Shown here piece by piece: positions 1 through 7,322 of a DNA stretch of 42,914 nt. Source of the DNA: Dehalococcoidia bacterium UBA5748 (lineage in GTDB: Bacteria; Chloroflexota; Dehalococcoidia; Dehalococcoidales; UBA5627); contig DIFM01000018.1 of assembly GCA_002419135.1 (NCBI GenBank), forward strand, positions 1 through 42,914, in the 5' to 3' direction. The notes under the pieces were generated by a model. It saw only the letters and a program-made list of their open reading frames with translations, did no database searches and was not told the DNA's origin. The position numbers were made by a program, and so were the translations under genes. The stretch's first letter is position 1. Every line of letters starts with the position of its first letter.

Positions 1-22
1 TAAAAAAGCCGTTAATAAATTG

Positions 23-48
23 AATTGAAAGAACACATTTTTTCAATT
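23..48. terminator. Hairpin, possible terminator
   Basis: AATTGAAA (23-30) and TTTCAATT (41-48) form a perfect 8-bp stem around a 10-base loop. The stem is AT-rich and lies just inside the putative insertion-sequence end, where a transposase terminator would be expected. No clear T tract follows, so termination is only a suggestion. Confidence 0.3.
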
Positions 49-61
49 ATACAGCGCTACT

Positions 62-82
62 GGCTTTTTCAGAGGTTCCCTA
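62..82. repeat. Left-end inverted repeat, probable insertion-sequence terminus
   Basis: This 21-base stretch contains the core TTTTTCAGAG and matches the reverse complement of positions 42893-42913 at 18 of 21 positions. The two copies point outward from the window. This is what would be seen if the window lay between two copies of one mobile element and the assembly broke inside each copy. Bases 1-61 would then be the interior end of the element. No transposase coding sequence is present, so the family is not assigned; the sequence resembles termini of IS5/IS1182-like elements only from memory. Confidence 0.5.
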
Positions 83-133
83 AAACTAATGTGAAATTTT
101 TACTTAATGACTGTCTTTCCCCTTATCCGCAAT

Positions 134-180
134 TTGACATTTATTTTTAATTACTCTATAATATGCGTATATGTGCATAT
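134..180 (+). promoter_or_regulatory. arsR promoter and ArsR-type operator
   Basis: A near-ideal sigma-70 promoter is visible: TTGACA at 134-139, 17 bases, then TATAAT at 157-162. Overlapping the -10 box is an interrupted palindrome with perfect arms ATATGC (161-166) and GCATAT (175-180). Its position over the start of transcription fits autorepression by an ArsR/SmtB protein, which would block RNA polymerase until the inducer (arsenite, antimonite or a thiophilic metal) releases it. The ribosome binding site GAGAGG (195-200) follows, 7 bases before the arsR ATG. Confidence 0.75.
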
Positions 181-207
181 ATAATTATTTAACCGAGAGG
201 TGTTAAT

Positions 208-564
208 ATGCAGGATTTTATTAAAGCAACAGCGGCATTATCAGATATTACCCGTCTTAGAATGATGAACATTCTTCTAATCAGGGAGTGCTGCGTCTGT
301 GAGGTAATGCAAGCACTTGAAATATCCCAGACGAGAGCCTCTCGCAATCTTTCCATATTATATGATGCCGGATTTCTGAAACAAAGAAAGGAAGGACTCT
401 GGACTGTATATTCCATAGACAGAGAAGGAATCGGCAAAGAGAATAAGAAATATCTTGATAACATTATCAAGGCAGTTTCGTCCGCACTCGAAAACAGTAA
501 AACAGCTGAAGCGGATATTGCACGGCTGGAGAAGTCTAAAAGAATTTCACCTGCCTGCCCCTAG
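208..564 (+). CDS. arsR: ArsR/SmtB-family transcriptional repressor
   Basis: A 118-residue winged-helix regulator of the usual ArsR size. The segment ECCVCEVMQ near residues 28-36 matches the alpha-3 inducer-binding box of ArsR (classically ELCVCDL), with closely spaced cysteines that would bind As(III), Sb(III) or a soft metal. The recognition helix follows (around SQTRASRNLSIL), then the wing (GLWTVYSI). A further Cys-Pro lies at the extreme C-terminus. The gene has a strong promoter and palindromic operator immediately upstream and heads a cluster with a permease, a thioredoxin-like protein and, farther on, an arsenate reductase. The family call is firm; the exact inducer is inferred from context. 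Confidence 0.9.
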   Translation: MQDFIKATAALSDITRLRMMNILLIRECCVCEVMQALEISQTRASRNLSILYDAGFLKQRKEGLWTVYSIDREGIGKENKKYLDNIIKAVSSALENSKTAEADIARLEKSKRISPACP

Positions 565-596
565 CAAGGTTTTTAAATATAAGTTAGAAATAGTAT

Positions 597-1634
597 ATGG
601 ATATATTTATTGAGCTTTTACAGGCAGGATGGAACGGGCTTTTGGAATACCTCTCAGCGCATGTAATAACCTGCCTTGTGCCGGCGCTGTTTATCGCCGG
701 GGCAATTGCGGCATTCGTTTCGCAGGCTGCTGTACTGAAATACTTCGGGGCAAAAGCTAAAAAAGTAGTTTCTTACAGCATAGCCTCTGTATCCGGAGCA
801 ATACTTGCTGTCTGTTCCTGCACGGTTTTACCGCTTTTTGCCGGAATCTTTAAGAGAGGAGCCGGTTTGGGACCCGCAATTGCATTCCTGTTCTCCGGTC
901 CGGCTATTAACGTACTGGCAATCGTTTATTCGGCAAAGCTACTGGGCTGGGATATCGGTATTGCCCGTATAATCGGCGCAATAGTGTTTTCCGTTGTTAT
1001 CGGTTTGATAATGGCATTCATCTACCGCAAAGATAAAGCAACAACCGATGTAGATGTCTTCTCTAACCTTGAAATAAACCCGGATGCCAAAAGCATCCGG
1101 CAGCAGGTTGCTTTTATCGGAACCTTGATCGGCATACTGGTTTTTGCCGCTTCGCAGAATTGGATCGTGATGGGTGTCTTCTTTATAATCCTTGCGGTAA
1201 TACTCTGGCGATGGTTTAAAAAAGACGAAATAGTACAATGGCTAAAGGAAACCCTGCATTTTACAAGGCTGATAATTCCCTGGCTCTTACTCGGGGTTTT
1301 TATTGCAGGAATACTGACTTATCTTATTCCTCAATCGATAATAGTAGATTATGTAGGAGGAAATACCGTATCCGGCAATTTCCTTGCTTCGATTTTCGGA
1401 GCACTAATGTACTTCGCTACGCTGACAGAAGTACCGATTATCAGGGCTTTTATGGATTTGGGCATGGGCAAAGGACCTGCACTGGCGTTACTTTTAGCCG
1501 GTCCGTCATTATCTCTGCCTTCAATGATTACTCTAAGCCGTATCATGGGAATTAAAAAGACTTTGACGTATATCTGCCTGGTAGTCATTATGTCAACTAT
1601 AACAGGCCTGGTTTTCGGTTATATTACAGGGTAG
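597..1634 (+). CDS. arsP: ArsP-type permease (DUF318 family)
   Basis: A 345-residue polytopic inner-membrane protein with about eight to ten hydrophobic helices. It carries the family signature around residues 72-110: a CSC motif (C73, C75) followed by VLPLFAGIFKRGAGLG and then the FLFSGPAINVLA segment. A second half with a similar SGN/LAGPSLSLPS pattern suggests an internal two-fold repeat. Members export methylated or trivalent arsenicals (ArsP) or copper and zinc, so the substrate is uncertain. The central charged region (about residues 140-170) is a cytoplasmic loop. The gene starts 32 bases after arsR, has a poor ribosome binding site, and is probably translated from the same transcript. 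Confidence 0.8.
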   Translation: MDIFIELLQAGWNGLLEYLSAHVITCLVPALFIAGAIAAFVSQAAVLKYFGAKAKKVVSYSIASVSGAILAVCSCTVLPLFAGIFKRGAGLGPAIAFLFSGPAINVLAIVYSAKLLGWDIGIARIIGAIVFSVVIGLIMAFIYRKDKATTDVDVFSNLEINPDAKSIRQQVAFIGTLIGILVFAASQNWIVMGVFFIILAVILWRWFKKDEIVQWLKETLHFTRLIIPWLLLGVFIAGILTYLIPQSIIVDYVGGNTVSGNFLASIFGALMYFATLTEVPIIRAFMDLGMGKGPALALLLAGPSLSLPSMITLSRIMGIKKTLTYICLVVIMSTITGLVFGYITG

Positions 1635-1655
1635 AAATATAAGGAGGATAATAAA

Positions 1656-1904
1656 ATGGAAATCAAGATTTTAGGCAGCGGATGTGCTAAATGCCACCAA
1701 TTGGAACAAATCGTTAAAGAGGTAGTCAAAGAAATGGAAATTGACGCCGAAATATATTATGTCAAAAATATAACCAGTATCATGGAATACCCTATTCTGA
1801 CAACCCCCGGACTGGTTATCGATGAAAAAGTGGTTAGCTCGGGCAAAGTACCAAACAAAGCGGAAATTTCCAGTTTTATTACAGCGGCACTGTCAAACGA
1901 ATAA
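1656..1904 (+). CDS. Small thioredoxin-like redox protein (CxxC, MTH895 type)
   Basis: An 82-residue protein with the compact thioredoxin-like fold seen in 'redox-active disulfide protein 2' members. The active-site motif is C10-A-K-C13, directly after the first beta strand. The cis-proline region TTPGLVID and the VVSSGKVP strand near residues 48-65 match the family. It has a good ribosome binding site (GGAGG, 1643-1647) and lies 21 bases after the permease gene. These proteins very often accompany DUF318 permeases, where they probably pass electrons or metal-thiol intermediates to the transporter; that role is inferred. Confidence 0.85.
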   Translation: MEIKILGSGCAKCHQLEQIVKEVVKEMEIDAEIYYVKNITSIMEYPILTTPGLVIDEKVVSSGKVPNKAEISSFITAALSNE

Positions 1905-1917
1905 AGGTTGAGATTGC

Positions 1918-1958
1918 CTCGTCGTTCCGGAGAAACCGGCACTTTCCCCAATGACGAG
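1918..1958. repeat. Degenerate intergenic palindromic repeat
   Basis: CTCGTCGTT (1918-1926) and AATGACGAG (1950-1958) form an inverted repeat with one mismatch, with an inner CCGG...CCGG stem between them. It sits in the 150-base gap between the thioredoxin-like gene and ygiQ. The wording resembles the short palindromic repeats seen in other gaps of this window (for example near 21535). A weak -10-like TATAAT at 2021-2026 precedes the next gene. Confidence 0.45.
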
Positions 1959-2053
1959 AATAACAGTACCATCTAAAAATCAAAGCATGGTGTATTAAAA
2001 ATAGAATTCTCTGATCAGTGTATAATTTATAGATAACTATAAGGAAATAGCTC

Positions 2054-3844
2054 ATGTTCTTACCGACCACGCGTGACGAATTGAATACCTTAAAATGGAC
2101 TCAACCGGATATCATACTGGTAACCGGAGACAGCTATATAGACAGCCCGTTTATAGGCATTGCGGTTATCGGTAAAGTGCTAACCAATGCCGGCTACCGT
2201 GTCGCTGTCATTGCTCAGCCGGATATCCATTCTGAAAAAGATATCACCAGACTGGGAGAGCCGTTCCTGTTCTGGGCGGTTTCCGGCGGCAGCATCGATT
2301 CAATGATTGCCAACTATACTTCATTAAAAAAGAAAAGGAAAAGCGATGACTACACCCCGGGCGGAATCAATAACCGGCGCCCCGACCGGGCAGCCATTAT
2401 CTACACCAACCTTATCAAACAGTATTTTAAAAGCGGCAAACCGATTCTGCTGGGCGGCATCGAAGCCAGCCTGCGCCGTATAGCCCACTACGACTTCTGG
2501 TCGGACAGCATACGTTCTTCCATATTATTCGATTCCAAAGCTGATTTCCTGCTCTACGGAATGGCCGATAAATCCGTTCTGCAGTTTGCCGATGCCATAA
2601 AAAACGGAGAAGACCCCAATATAATAAAGGGATTGTGTTACATAGCAGGGAAAGCGGATGATATACCCGATGATTATATTGAACTGCCCAATTACGATGC
2701 TGTTAAATCAGATAAAAAAGCTTTCATAGAAATGTTTCATATTTTTTATCGCAATAACGACCCTTTAGATGCCAAGGGTCTTTATCAGAAACACGGCACG
2801 CGTTACCTGGTTCATAATCCCCCCGCCCTCCCGCTCACTCAACAAGAGCTGGACGGGGTATACGCGCTCGATTTTGAACGTGCCCAGCATCCCTATTACG
2901 AAAAGCAGGGAACGGTTAAGGCGCTGGAGACCATTAAGTTTTCCGTTTCGACGCATCGCGGCTGTTACGGTGAATGCAATTTCTGCGCCATTACGGTTCA
3001 CGAAGGCCGAACGGTGCAGTGGCGCAGCCTGAAATCAATTCTTTCAGAAGCTGAGAAAATCGCTTCCCTTCCCGATTTTAAGGGGAATATCGTTGATGTC
3101 GGCGGCCCGACCGCCAATATGTATGGCTACGAATGCAGTAAAAAACTTAAAACCGGTAGCTGTAAAGACAAACGCTGCCTGTATCCGGAGATATGTCCGT
3201 CCATGGAAATCAACCATAATCCGCAAATAGAACTGTTGCAAAAAATCAGGCGCATTAAAGAAGTTAAGAAGGTGTTTGTAGCTTCGGGAATCCGTTATGA
3301 CATGCTGTTAAACGATAGACAATACGGGGAGAAATATCTTAAGGAACTGGTCAAATATCACATTTCAGGGCAGATGAAAATCGCCCCGGAACATACCGAG
3401 GACAGCGTACTACAAAGGATGGGGAAACCCGGCAAGGCCCTTCTTTTACAGTTCAAGGAATTGTTCGACAAAATCAACCGCAACGCCGGAAAAAAGCAAT
3501 TCCTTACATATTACTTAATTGCCGCTCATCCGGGCTGCACAATTAACGATATGAAAAAATTGAAAAGCTTTTCAGGACGCGAACTTAAGATAAACCCCGA
3601 GCAGGTGCAGATATTTTGCCCGGCTCCTTCCACCTATTCGGCATTGATGTATTATACCGAAAGCGACCCGTTTACGGGAAAGAAGATATTTGTCGAAAAA
3701 GATCCTCACAGGAAAGAGCAACAAAAGGACATCGTGGTTGAGAAGCAGGGATATAGAGGGCAATCCGCTAACACAAAACGAGAATCAGGGCGAACACCTG
3801 CCCGAACAACCAAAAATGACCGCATAAAACACCGTACAGGCTGA
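2054..3844 (+). CDS. ygiQ: YgiQ-family radical SAM protein (UPF0313)
   Basis: A 596-residue protein with the YgiQ arrangement: an N-terminal UPF0313 domain (about 1-290, including TGDSYIDSPFIG near the start), a radical SAM core, and a DUF3362-type C-terminus ending in a basic, probably disordered tail from about residue 560. The iron-sulfur motif is C304-YGE-C308-NF-C311, the CX3CX2C ligand set that binds a [4Fe-4S] cluster and S-adenosylmethionine. The reaction of YgiQ proteins is unknown to me. The start is supported by AAGGAA at 2041-2046. The gene separates arsR-permease-trx from arsC, with only 40 bases to arsC, so the two may share a transcript; no functional link is claimed. Confidence 0.9.
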   Translation: MFLPTTRDELNTLKWTQPDIILVTGDSYIDSPFIGIAVIGKVLTNAGYRVAVIAQPDIHSEKDITRLGEPFLFWAVSGGSIDSMIANYTSLKKKRKSDDYTPGGINNRRPDRAAIIYTNLIKQYFKSGKPILLGGIEASLRRIAHYDFWSDSIRSSILFDSKADFLLYGMADKSVLQFADAIKNGEDPNIIKGLCYIAGKADDIPDDYIELPNYDAVKSDKKAFIEMFHIFYRNNDPLDAKGLYQKHGTRYLVHNPPALPLTQQELDGVYALDFERAQHPYYEKQGTVKALETIKFSVSTHRGCYGECNFCAITVHEGRTVQWRSLKSILSEAEKIASLPDFKGNIVDVGGPTANMYGYECSKKLKTGSCKDKRCLYPEICPSMEINHNPQIELLQKIRRIKEVKKVFVASGIRYDMLLNDRQYGEKYLKELVKYHISGQMKIAPEHTEDSVLQRMGKPGKALLLQFKELFDKINRNAGKKQFLTYYLIAAHPGCTINDMKKLKSFSGRELKINPEQVQIFCPAPSTYSALMYYTESDPFTGKKIFVEKDPHRKEQQKDIVVEKQGYRGQSANTKRESGRTPARTTKNDRIKHRTG

Positions 3845-3884
3845 TAGCCGTTTATGGTTTTTAAATAAGAGTTATGAGGGAAAA

Positions 3885-4301
3885 ATGAGTAAAAGGGTTT
3901 TATTTGTCTGCATACATAACTCCGGCAGAAGCCAGATGGCGGAGGCTTTCTTTAATCGGATGGCAGGAGGAAAAGCGACCGCTCTTTCCGCCGGAACCAG
4001 ACCATCCGAGGGTTTAAATCCTGCTGCTGTAGAAGCGATGAAGGAAATAGGTATTGATATCAGCAACAATAAACCCAAAACACTGACTATGGAAATGGTT
4101 CAATCTGCGGAAAAAATGATAACTATGGGATGCGGCGCGGACACCGAAGGAGTTTGCCCCGCAAGACTAATAGAAACCGAGGACTGGGTATTGGAAGACC
4201 CGCAGGGTAAATCCCTTGAGCAAGTTAGAATAATCAGGGACGAGATTAAGATTAAGGTTGCAGAGTTAATACCGGAAATTGAAAATAATAGTAGAAAATA
4301 A
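3885..4301 (+). CDS. arsC: Arsenate reductase, low-molecular-weight phosphatase type
   Basis: A 138-residue thioredoxin-coupled ArsC. The P-loop is C9-IHNSG-R15 (CX5R), where C9 attacks arsenate. The two resolving cysteines are C83 (MGCG) and C91 (VCP), which match C82 and C89 of the Bacillus enzyme. D105-P106 is the general-acid Asp-Pro pair. The enzyme reduces As(V) to As(III), which a permease can then export; the disulfide formed is recycled by thioredoxin, plausibly including the small CxxC protein at 1656. GAGGG at 3874-3878 is the ribosome binding site. The His-Asn-Ser-Gly loop is a variant of the classical Gly-Asn-Ser-Cys; all catalytic residues are present. Confidence 0.9.
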   Translation: MSKRVLFVCIHNSGRSQMAEAFFNRMAGGKATALSAGTRPSEGLNPAAVEAMKEIGIDISNNKPKTLTMEMVQSAEKMITMGCGADTEGVCPARLIETEDWVLEDPQGKSLEQVRIIRDEIKIKVAELIPEIENNSRK

Positions 4302-4313
4302 TTAATAATTTCT

Positions 4314-4343
4314 TTGCATTCCAAATATATGCAGTGCTATAAT
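4314..4343 (+). promoter_or_regulatory. Promoter of the pyrimidine operon
   Basis: TTGCAT at 4314-4319 and TATAAT at 4338-4343 are 18 bases apart. The -10 box is extended by TG at 4335-4336 (TGC before TATAAT), which would compensate for the weaker -35. Transcription would start near 4350, just upstream of the PyrR-binding leader. Confidence 0.6.
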
Positions 4344-4362
4344 AGTGATAAGTTAAATAACA

Positions 4363-4455
4363 CCTTTAACGCTAGTCCAGAGAGGCTGGCAAGGGTAGCA
4401 GTAAATGTATGCGGGTTTACCTCTTGCTGGCAACGTTACAGTAAGGGGTTTTTTT
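4363..4455 (+). promoter_or_regulatory. PyrR-dependent attenuator
   Basis: The leader holds the conserved PyrR-binding motif AGTCCAGAGAGGCT (4374-4387) in a hairpin with CCTT (4363-4366)/AAGG (4391-4394) and GCTAG/CTGGC pairs. An antiterminator can form between GGCAAGGGTA (4388-4397) and 4418-4428, with one bulged base. That excludes the terminator: CCTCTTGCTG (4420-4429) with CAGTAAGGGG (4439-4448), ten pairs including two G-U, followed by seven T (4449-4455). PyrR with UMP would stabilise the first hairpin, block the antiterminator and favour termination. The terminator's 3' arm also contains the pyrR ribosome binding site, and its T tract touches the ATG, so folding may block translation as well. 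Confidence 0.88.
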
Positions 4456-5004
4456 ATGGCTAAAAAAGTAATAATGACGGAAGCCGACATCAAGCGTACA
4501 ATAGCTCGTATTTCCCATGAAATTGTCGAACGCAACAAATCCTCTGAAAATATTATTCTGGTCGGTATGCGTACACGCGGGGTTCCGCTTGCCAAACGTT
4601 TGGCATCAAATATCGAATCATTCGAAGAAATGAGAATACCGGTCGGAATTCTTGATTTCAGCCTTTATCGTGATGATATCTCTTCCCGGGATATTCCCCT
4701 GGTAATTAAAAGCACCAACATCCCCTCCAGTGTAGACGGAAAAGTAATCGTCCTTGTGGACGATGTTTTATATACCGGGCGCAGCGCACGTGCAGCTTTG
4801 GATGCCATCATTGATCTCGGAAGGCCGCTCTCAATCCAACTGGCAGTTCTGGTCGACCGCGGACACAGGGAACTACCGATACGCGCAGATTATGTCGGCA
4901 AGAATATTCCCAGTTCCAAAGATGAAGAGATAGAAGTCCGATTGACGGAAACCGATGAAATTGATGAAGTAGCAATTATCCCCAAACCCGGAAGGGAGGG
5001 TTAA
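4456..5004 (+). CDS. pyrR: PyrR bifunctional attenuation regulator / uracil phosphoribosyltransferase
   Basis: 182 residues from the ATG at 4456, which has TAAGGGG 7 bases upstream; an in-frame ATG at 4405 lies inside the attenuator and is rejected. The PRPP-binding loop is VILVDDVLYTGRSARAALDA in the C-terminal half, and the VGMRTRGVPLA segment is the usual type I PRTase P-loop region. PyrR binds the leader RNA with UMP or UTP and lowers expression of the operon when pyrimidines are abundant; many members also make UMP from uracil and PRPP. It is the first gene of the operon it controls and is followed by pyrB after 2 bases. Confidence 0.95.
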   Translation: MAKKVIMTEADIKRTIARISHEIVERNKSSENIILVGMRTRGVPLAKRLASNIESFEEMRIPVGILDFSLYRDDISSRDIPLVIKSTNIPSSVDGKVIVLVDDVLYTGRSARAALDAIIDLGRPLSIQLAVLVDRGHRELPIRADYVGKNIPSSKDEEIEVRLTETDEIDEVAIIPKPGREG

Positions 5005-5006
5005 CC

Positions 5007-6014
5007 ATGGAAGCAGTCGAACAAATTAAGGCAATCGATTTAAAGGATGAAAATGCGCAACCGGTGCAAAAAATATGGAAACACAAGCACATACTCGACC
5101 TCGACGATTTTACCCCTTCGGAAATAGACCTTGTTATGCAGACTACCGCTGCCATGCATGAAATACTATCGCGGCCGATTAAGAAAGTGCCGACATTGCG
5201 CGGTAAAACAGTGGTCACCCTTTTCTACGAAGCCAGCACGCGTACACGTTCGTCTTTCGAGCTGGCTGCCAAGAATCTGAGCGCTGATATCAGTAATCTG
5301 ACTGTTTCCTCATCAAGCGTCACCAAGGGTGAAAGTTTAATCGATACGCTGGAAACTATGGAAGCGCTCGGCGCAGATATTATAGTAATAAGGCACCTCA
5401 ATTCAGGCGCGCCGAATCTGGCATCGAAACATGTAAAGGCCAGCATAATAAACGCCGGTGATGGCTGGCATGCCCATCCGACACAGGCTTTGCTCGATAT
5501 GTACACAATTTTGAAATATAAGAAAAGTATAAAAAATCTTAAGGTGACTATAATAGGCGACATTATCCACAGCCGCGTTGCCCATTCCAATATCTGGAGT
5601 TTGACTAAAATGGGCGCCGATGTCACCATCTGCGGCCCTTCCACACTGTTACCCAAAGGTATGGATAATCCACTCCCTTATTTTCCGAAAGTAAGGGTTA
5701 CAACCAATATTAATGATGCAATTAAAGATGCCGACGTGGTAATGGGGCTCAGGTTACAGCTTGAGAGACAGCAAAGCGGACTGCTCTCCAGCATTCGCGA
5801 ATATGCCAGATTATACCAAATCACCGAAGAACGTTTATTAAAAGCTAATAAAGGCGTAATCGTAATGCATCCCGGCCCTGTAAATGAGGATGTTGAAATA
5901 GCATCGACAGTTGCTCACGGAGATAAATCGGTTATTAACGAACAGGTAACCAACGGAGTCGCCGTACGTATGGCATTGTTTTATCTGTTAGCAGGAGGCA
6001 GTCACAATGAATAA
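5007..6014 (+). CDS. pyrB: Aspartate carbamoyltransferase catalytic chain
   Basis: A 335-residue ATCase that condenses carbamoyl phosphate with L-aspartate. Carbamoyl-phosphate-binding STRTR is at 77-81 within EASTRTRSSFE, HPTQ at 157-160, and the aspartate-binding segment MGLRLQLERQQ lies farther on. The late loop reads HPGPVNEDVE, with Glu where many homologues have Arg (HPGPVNR). About 25 extra N-terminal residues make it longer than the roughly 300-310 residue Bacillus enzyme. The start is supported by AGGGAGG at 4993-4999. No regulatory pyrI follows, so allosteric control is unlikely and PyrR control is the visible regulation. It overlaps pyrC by 8 bases, indicating translational coupling. 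Confidence 0.95.
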   Translation: MEAVEQIKAIDLKDENAQPVQKIWKHKHILDLDDFTPSEIDLVMQTTAAMHEILSRPIKKVPTLRGKTVVTLFYEASTRTRSSFELAAKNLSADISNLTVSSSSVTKGESLIDTLETMEALGADIIVIRHLNSGAPNLASKHVKASIINAGDGWHAHPTQALLDMYTILKYKKSIKNLKVTIIGDIIHSRVAHSNIWSLTKMGADVTICGPSTLLPKGMDNPLPYFPKVRVTTNINDAIKDADVVMGLRLQLERQQSGLLSSIREYARLYQITEERLLKANKGVIVMHPGPVNEDVEIASTVAHGDKSVINEQVTNGVAVRMALFYLLAGGSHNE

Positions 6015-7320
6015 ACCAATGCTCATAAAAAACGGACGAATTATTGACCCCTCACAAAATTTGGATGTAATCGGTGACTTACTTATGACCGACGGTGCAA
6101 TAAAAGAAATTGCATCTGATATTAAGAAAATGCCAACCGATTGTACCATACTGGATGCCAAGGGGATGATCGTATGTCCCGGGTTTATCGACTTACACTG
6201 CCATTTAAGGCAACCCGGCTTCGAAGAAAAGGAAACCATTGCAACAGGAAGCAAAGCCGCCGCCAAAGGCGGTTTTACTACAATTTGTTGTATGCCTAAT
6301 ACCGACCCGGCACTTGACAATAAAGCAACCATAGATTTTATCAAAGCTACAGCTGCTTCAGAAGCCTGTATCCGGGTCTTGCCAATCGGATGCATTACCA
6401 AAAGCCGTGCAGGTAAGGAACTGGCCGATATGGGAGAATTGGCTGAAGCAGGGGTTGTTGCCTTAAGCGATGACGGCTCTACCATTGCCGATTCACGCAT
6501 AATGAAACAGGCTCTCGAATACAGTTTGATATTCGGATTACCAATAAGCGACCACTGCGAGGATGCCATGCTTTCAGAAGGCGGGCAGATAAATGAGGGA
6601 ATCATTGCTACAAGGCTGGGGTTAAAAGGTATTCCGAACGCAGCAGAAGAAAATGTTATTGCAAGGGATATCGCTCTGGCAAAACTTACGGGAGCCAGAA
6701 TACATATCTGTCATATCAGTAGCGAGGGTTCCGTTGAACTTGTTCGTAATGCCAAAAAAGACGGAGTGAACATAACTGCTGAAGTTACTCCTCATCACCT
6801 CACTATGGACGAGGAAATGGTACTTGATTTCGATACCAATGCCAAAGTGAATCCCCCCCTGCGTACGCAAAAAGATATTGCAGCACTGGTTGCCGGCTTG
6901 AAAGATAACACCATAGACATCATTGCCACCGACCACGCCCCGCATACCGATAATGATAAATTGTGCGAATTTGCTGTTGCCCCATTCGGAATAAGCGGAT
7001 TTGAAACTGCGATGGGAAGCCTGATGAAACTGGTTCATAACGGAGATATTGAAATCAATCTTCTTATATCTAAATTGACGGCTGTACCTGCAAAAATTAT
7101 AGGCAGTAAATTCAGTAACCTTGGGACACTCAAACAAGGTACTGCGGCAGATATTACAATATTCGACCCCGATACGGAATGGACGGTTGATGTTAAAGAC
7201 TTCTATTCTAAAGGCAGAAACACACCCCTTAACGGCCATAAGTTAAAGGGTAGAGTTATGACTACTATATATAACGGTAAAATAGTTTATAAAGACAATT
7301 CGGTAAAACTAGGAGTTTAA
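6007..7320 (+). CDS. pyrC: Dihydroorotase, class I
   Basis: A 437-residue amidohydrolase that cyclises carbamoyl aspartate to dihydroorotate. Zinc ligands H64 and H66 are in GFIDLHCHLRQPG; the bridging Asp of class I enzymes lies in ALSDDGS; the catalytic Asp is D309 in ATDHAPHT, and the CHISS histidine lies between. The length and the DxHxHxR form place it in class I (multifunctional-protein type), which commonly associates with ATCase in a complex. AGGAGG at 5994-5999 supports the start, which lies within the end of pyrB. carA begins 2 bases after its stop. Confidence 0.95.
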   Translation: MNKPMLIKNGRIIDPSQNLDVIGDLLMTDGAIKEIASDIKKMPTDCTILDAKGMIVCPGFIDLHCHLRQPGFEEKETIATGSKAAAKGGFTTICCMPNTDPALDNKATIDFIKATAASEACIRVLPIGCITKSRAGKELADMGELAEAGVVALSDDGSTIADSRIMKQALEYSLIFGLPISDHCEDAMLSEGGQINEGIIATRLGLKGIPNAAEENVIARDIALAKLTGARIHICHISSEGSVELVRNAKKDGVNITAEVTPHHLTMDEEMVLDFDTNAKVNPPLRTQKDIAALVAGLKDNTIDIIATDHAPHTDNDKLCEFAVAPFGISGFETAMGSLMKLVHNGDIEINLLISKLTAVPAKIIGSKFSNLGTLKQGTAADITIFDPDTEWTVDVKDFYSKGRNTPLNGHKLKGRVMTTIYNGKIVYKDNSVKLGV

Positions 7321-7322
7321 GC

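Noticed and set aside
4405..4455. Longer pyrR starting at the ATG at 4405
   Set aside because: These codons lie within the attenuator's antiterminator and terminator arms, have no ribosome binding site, and homologues begin at the sequence following 4456.
5225..5656. 143-codon minus-strand frame in pyrB
   Set aside because: Antisense shadow of the conserved ATCase core; no start signals.
6622..7239. A 205-codon minus-strand frame within pyrC
   Set aside because: Shadow of pyrC; the amino-acid order is not protein-like and there is no promoter or ribosome binding site.
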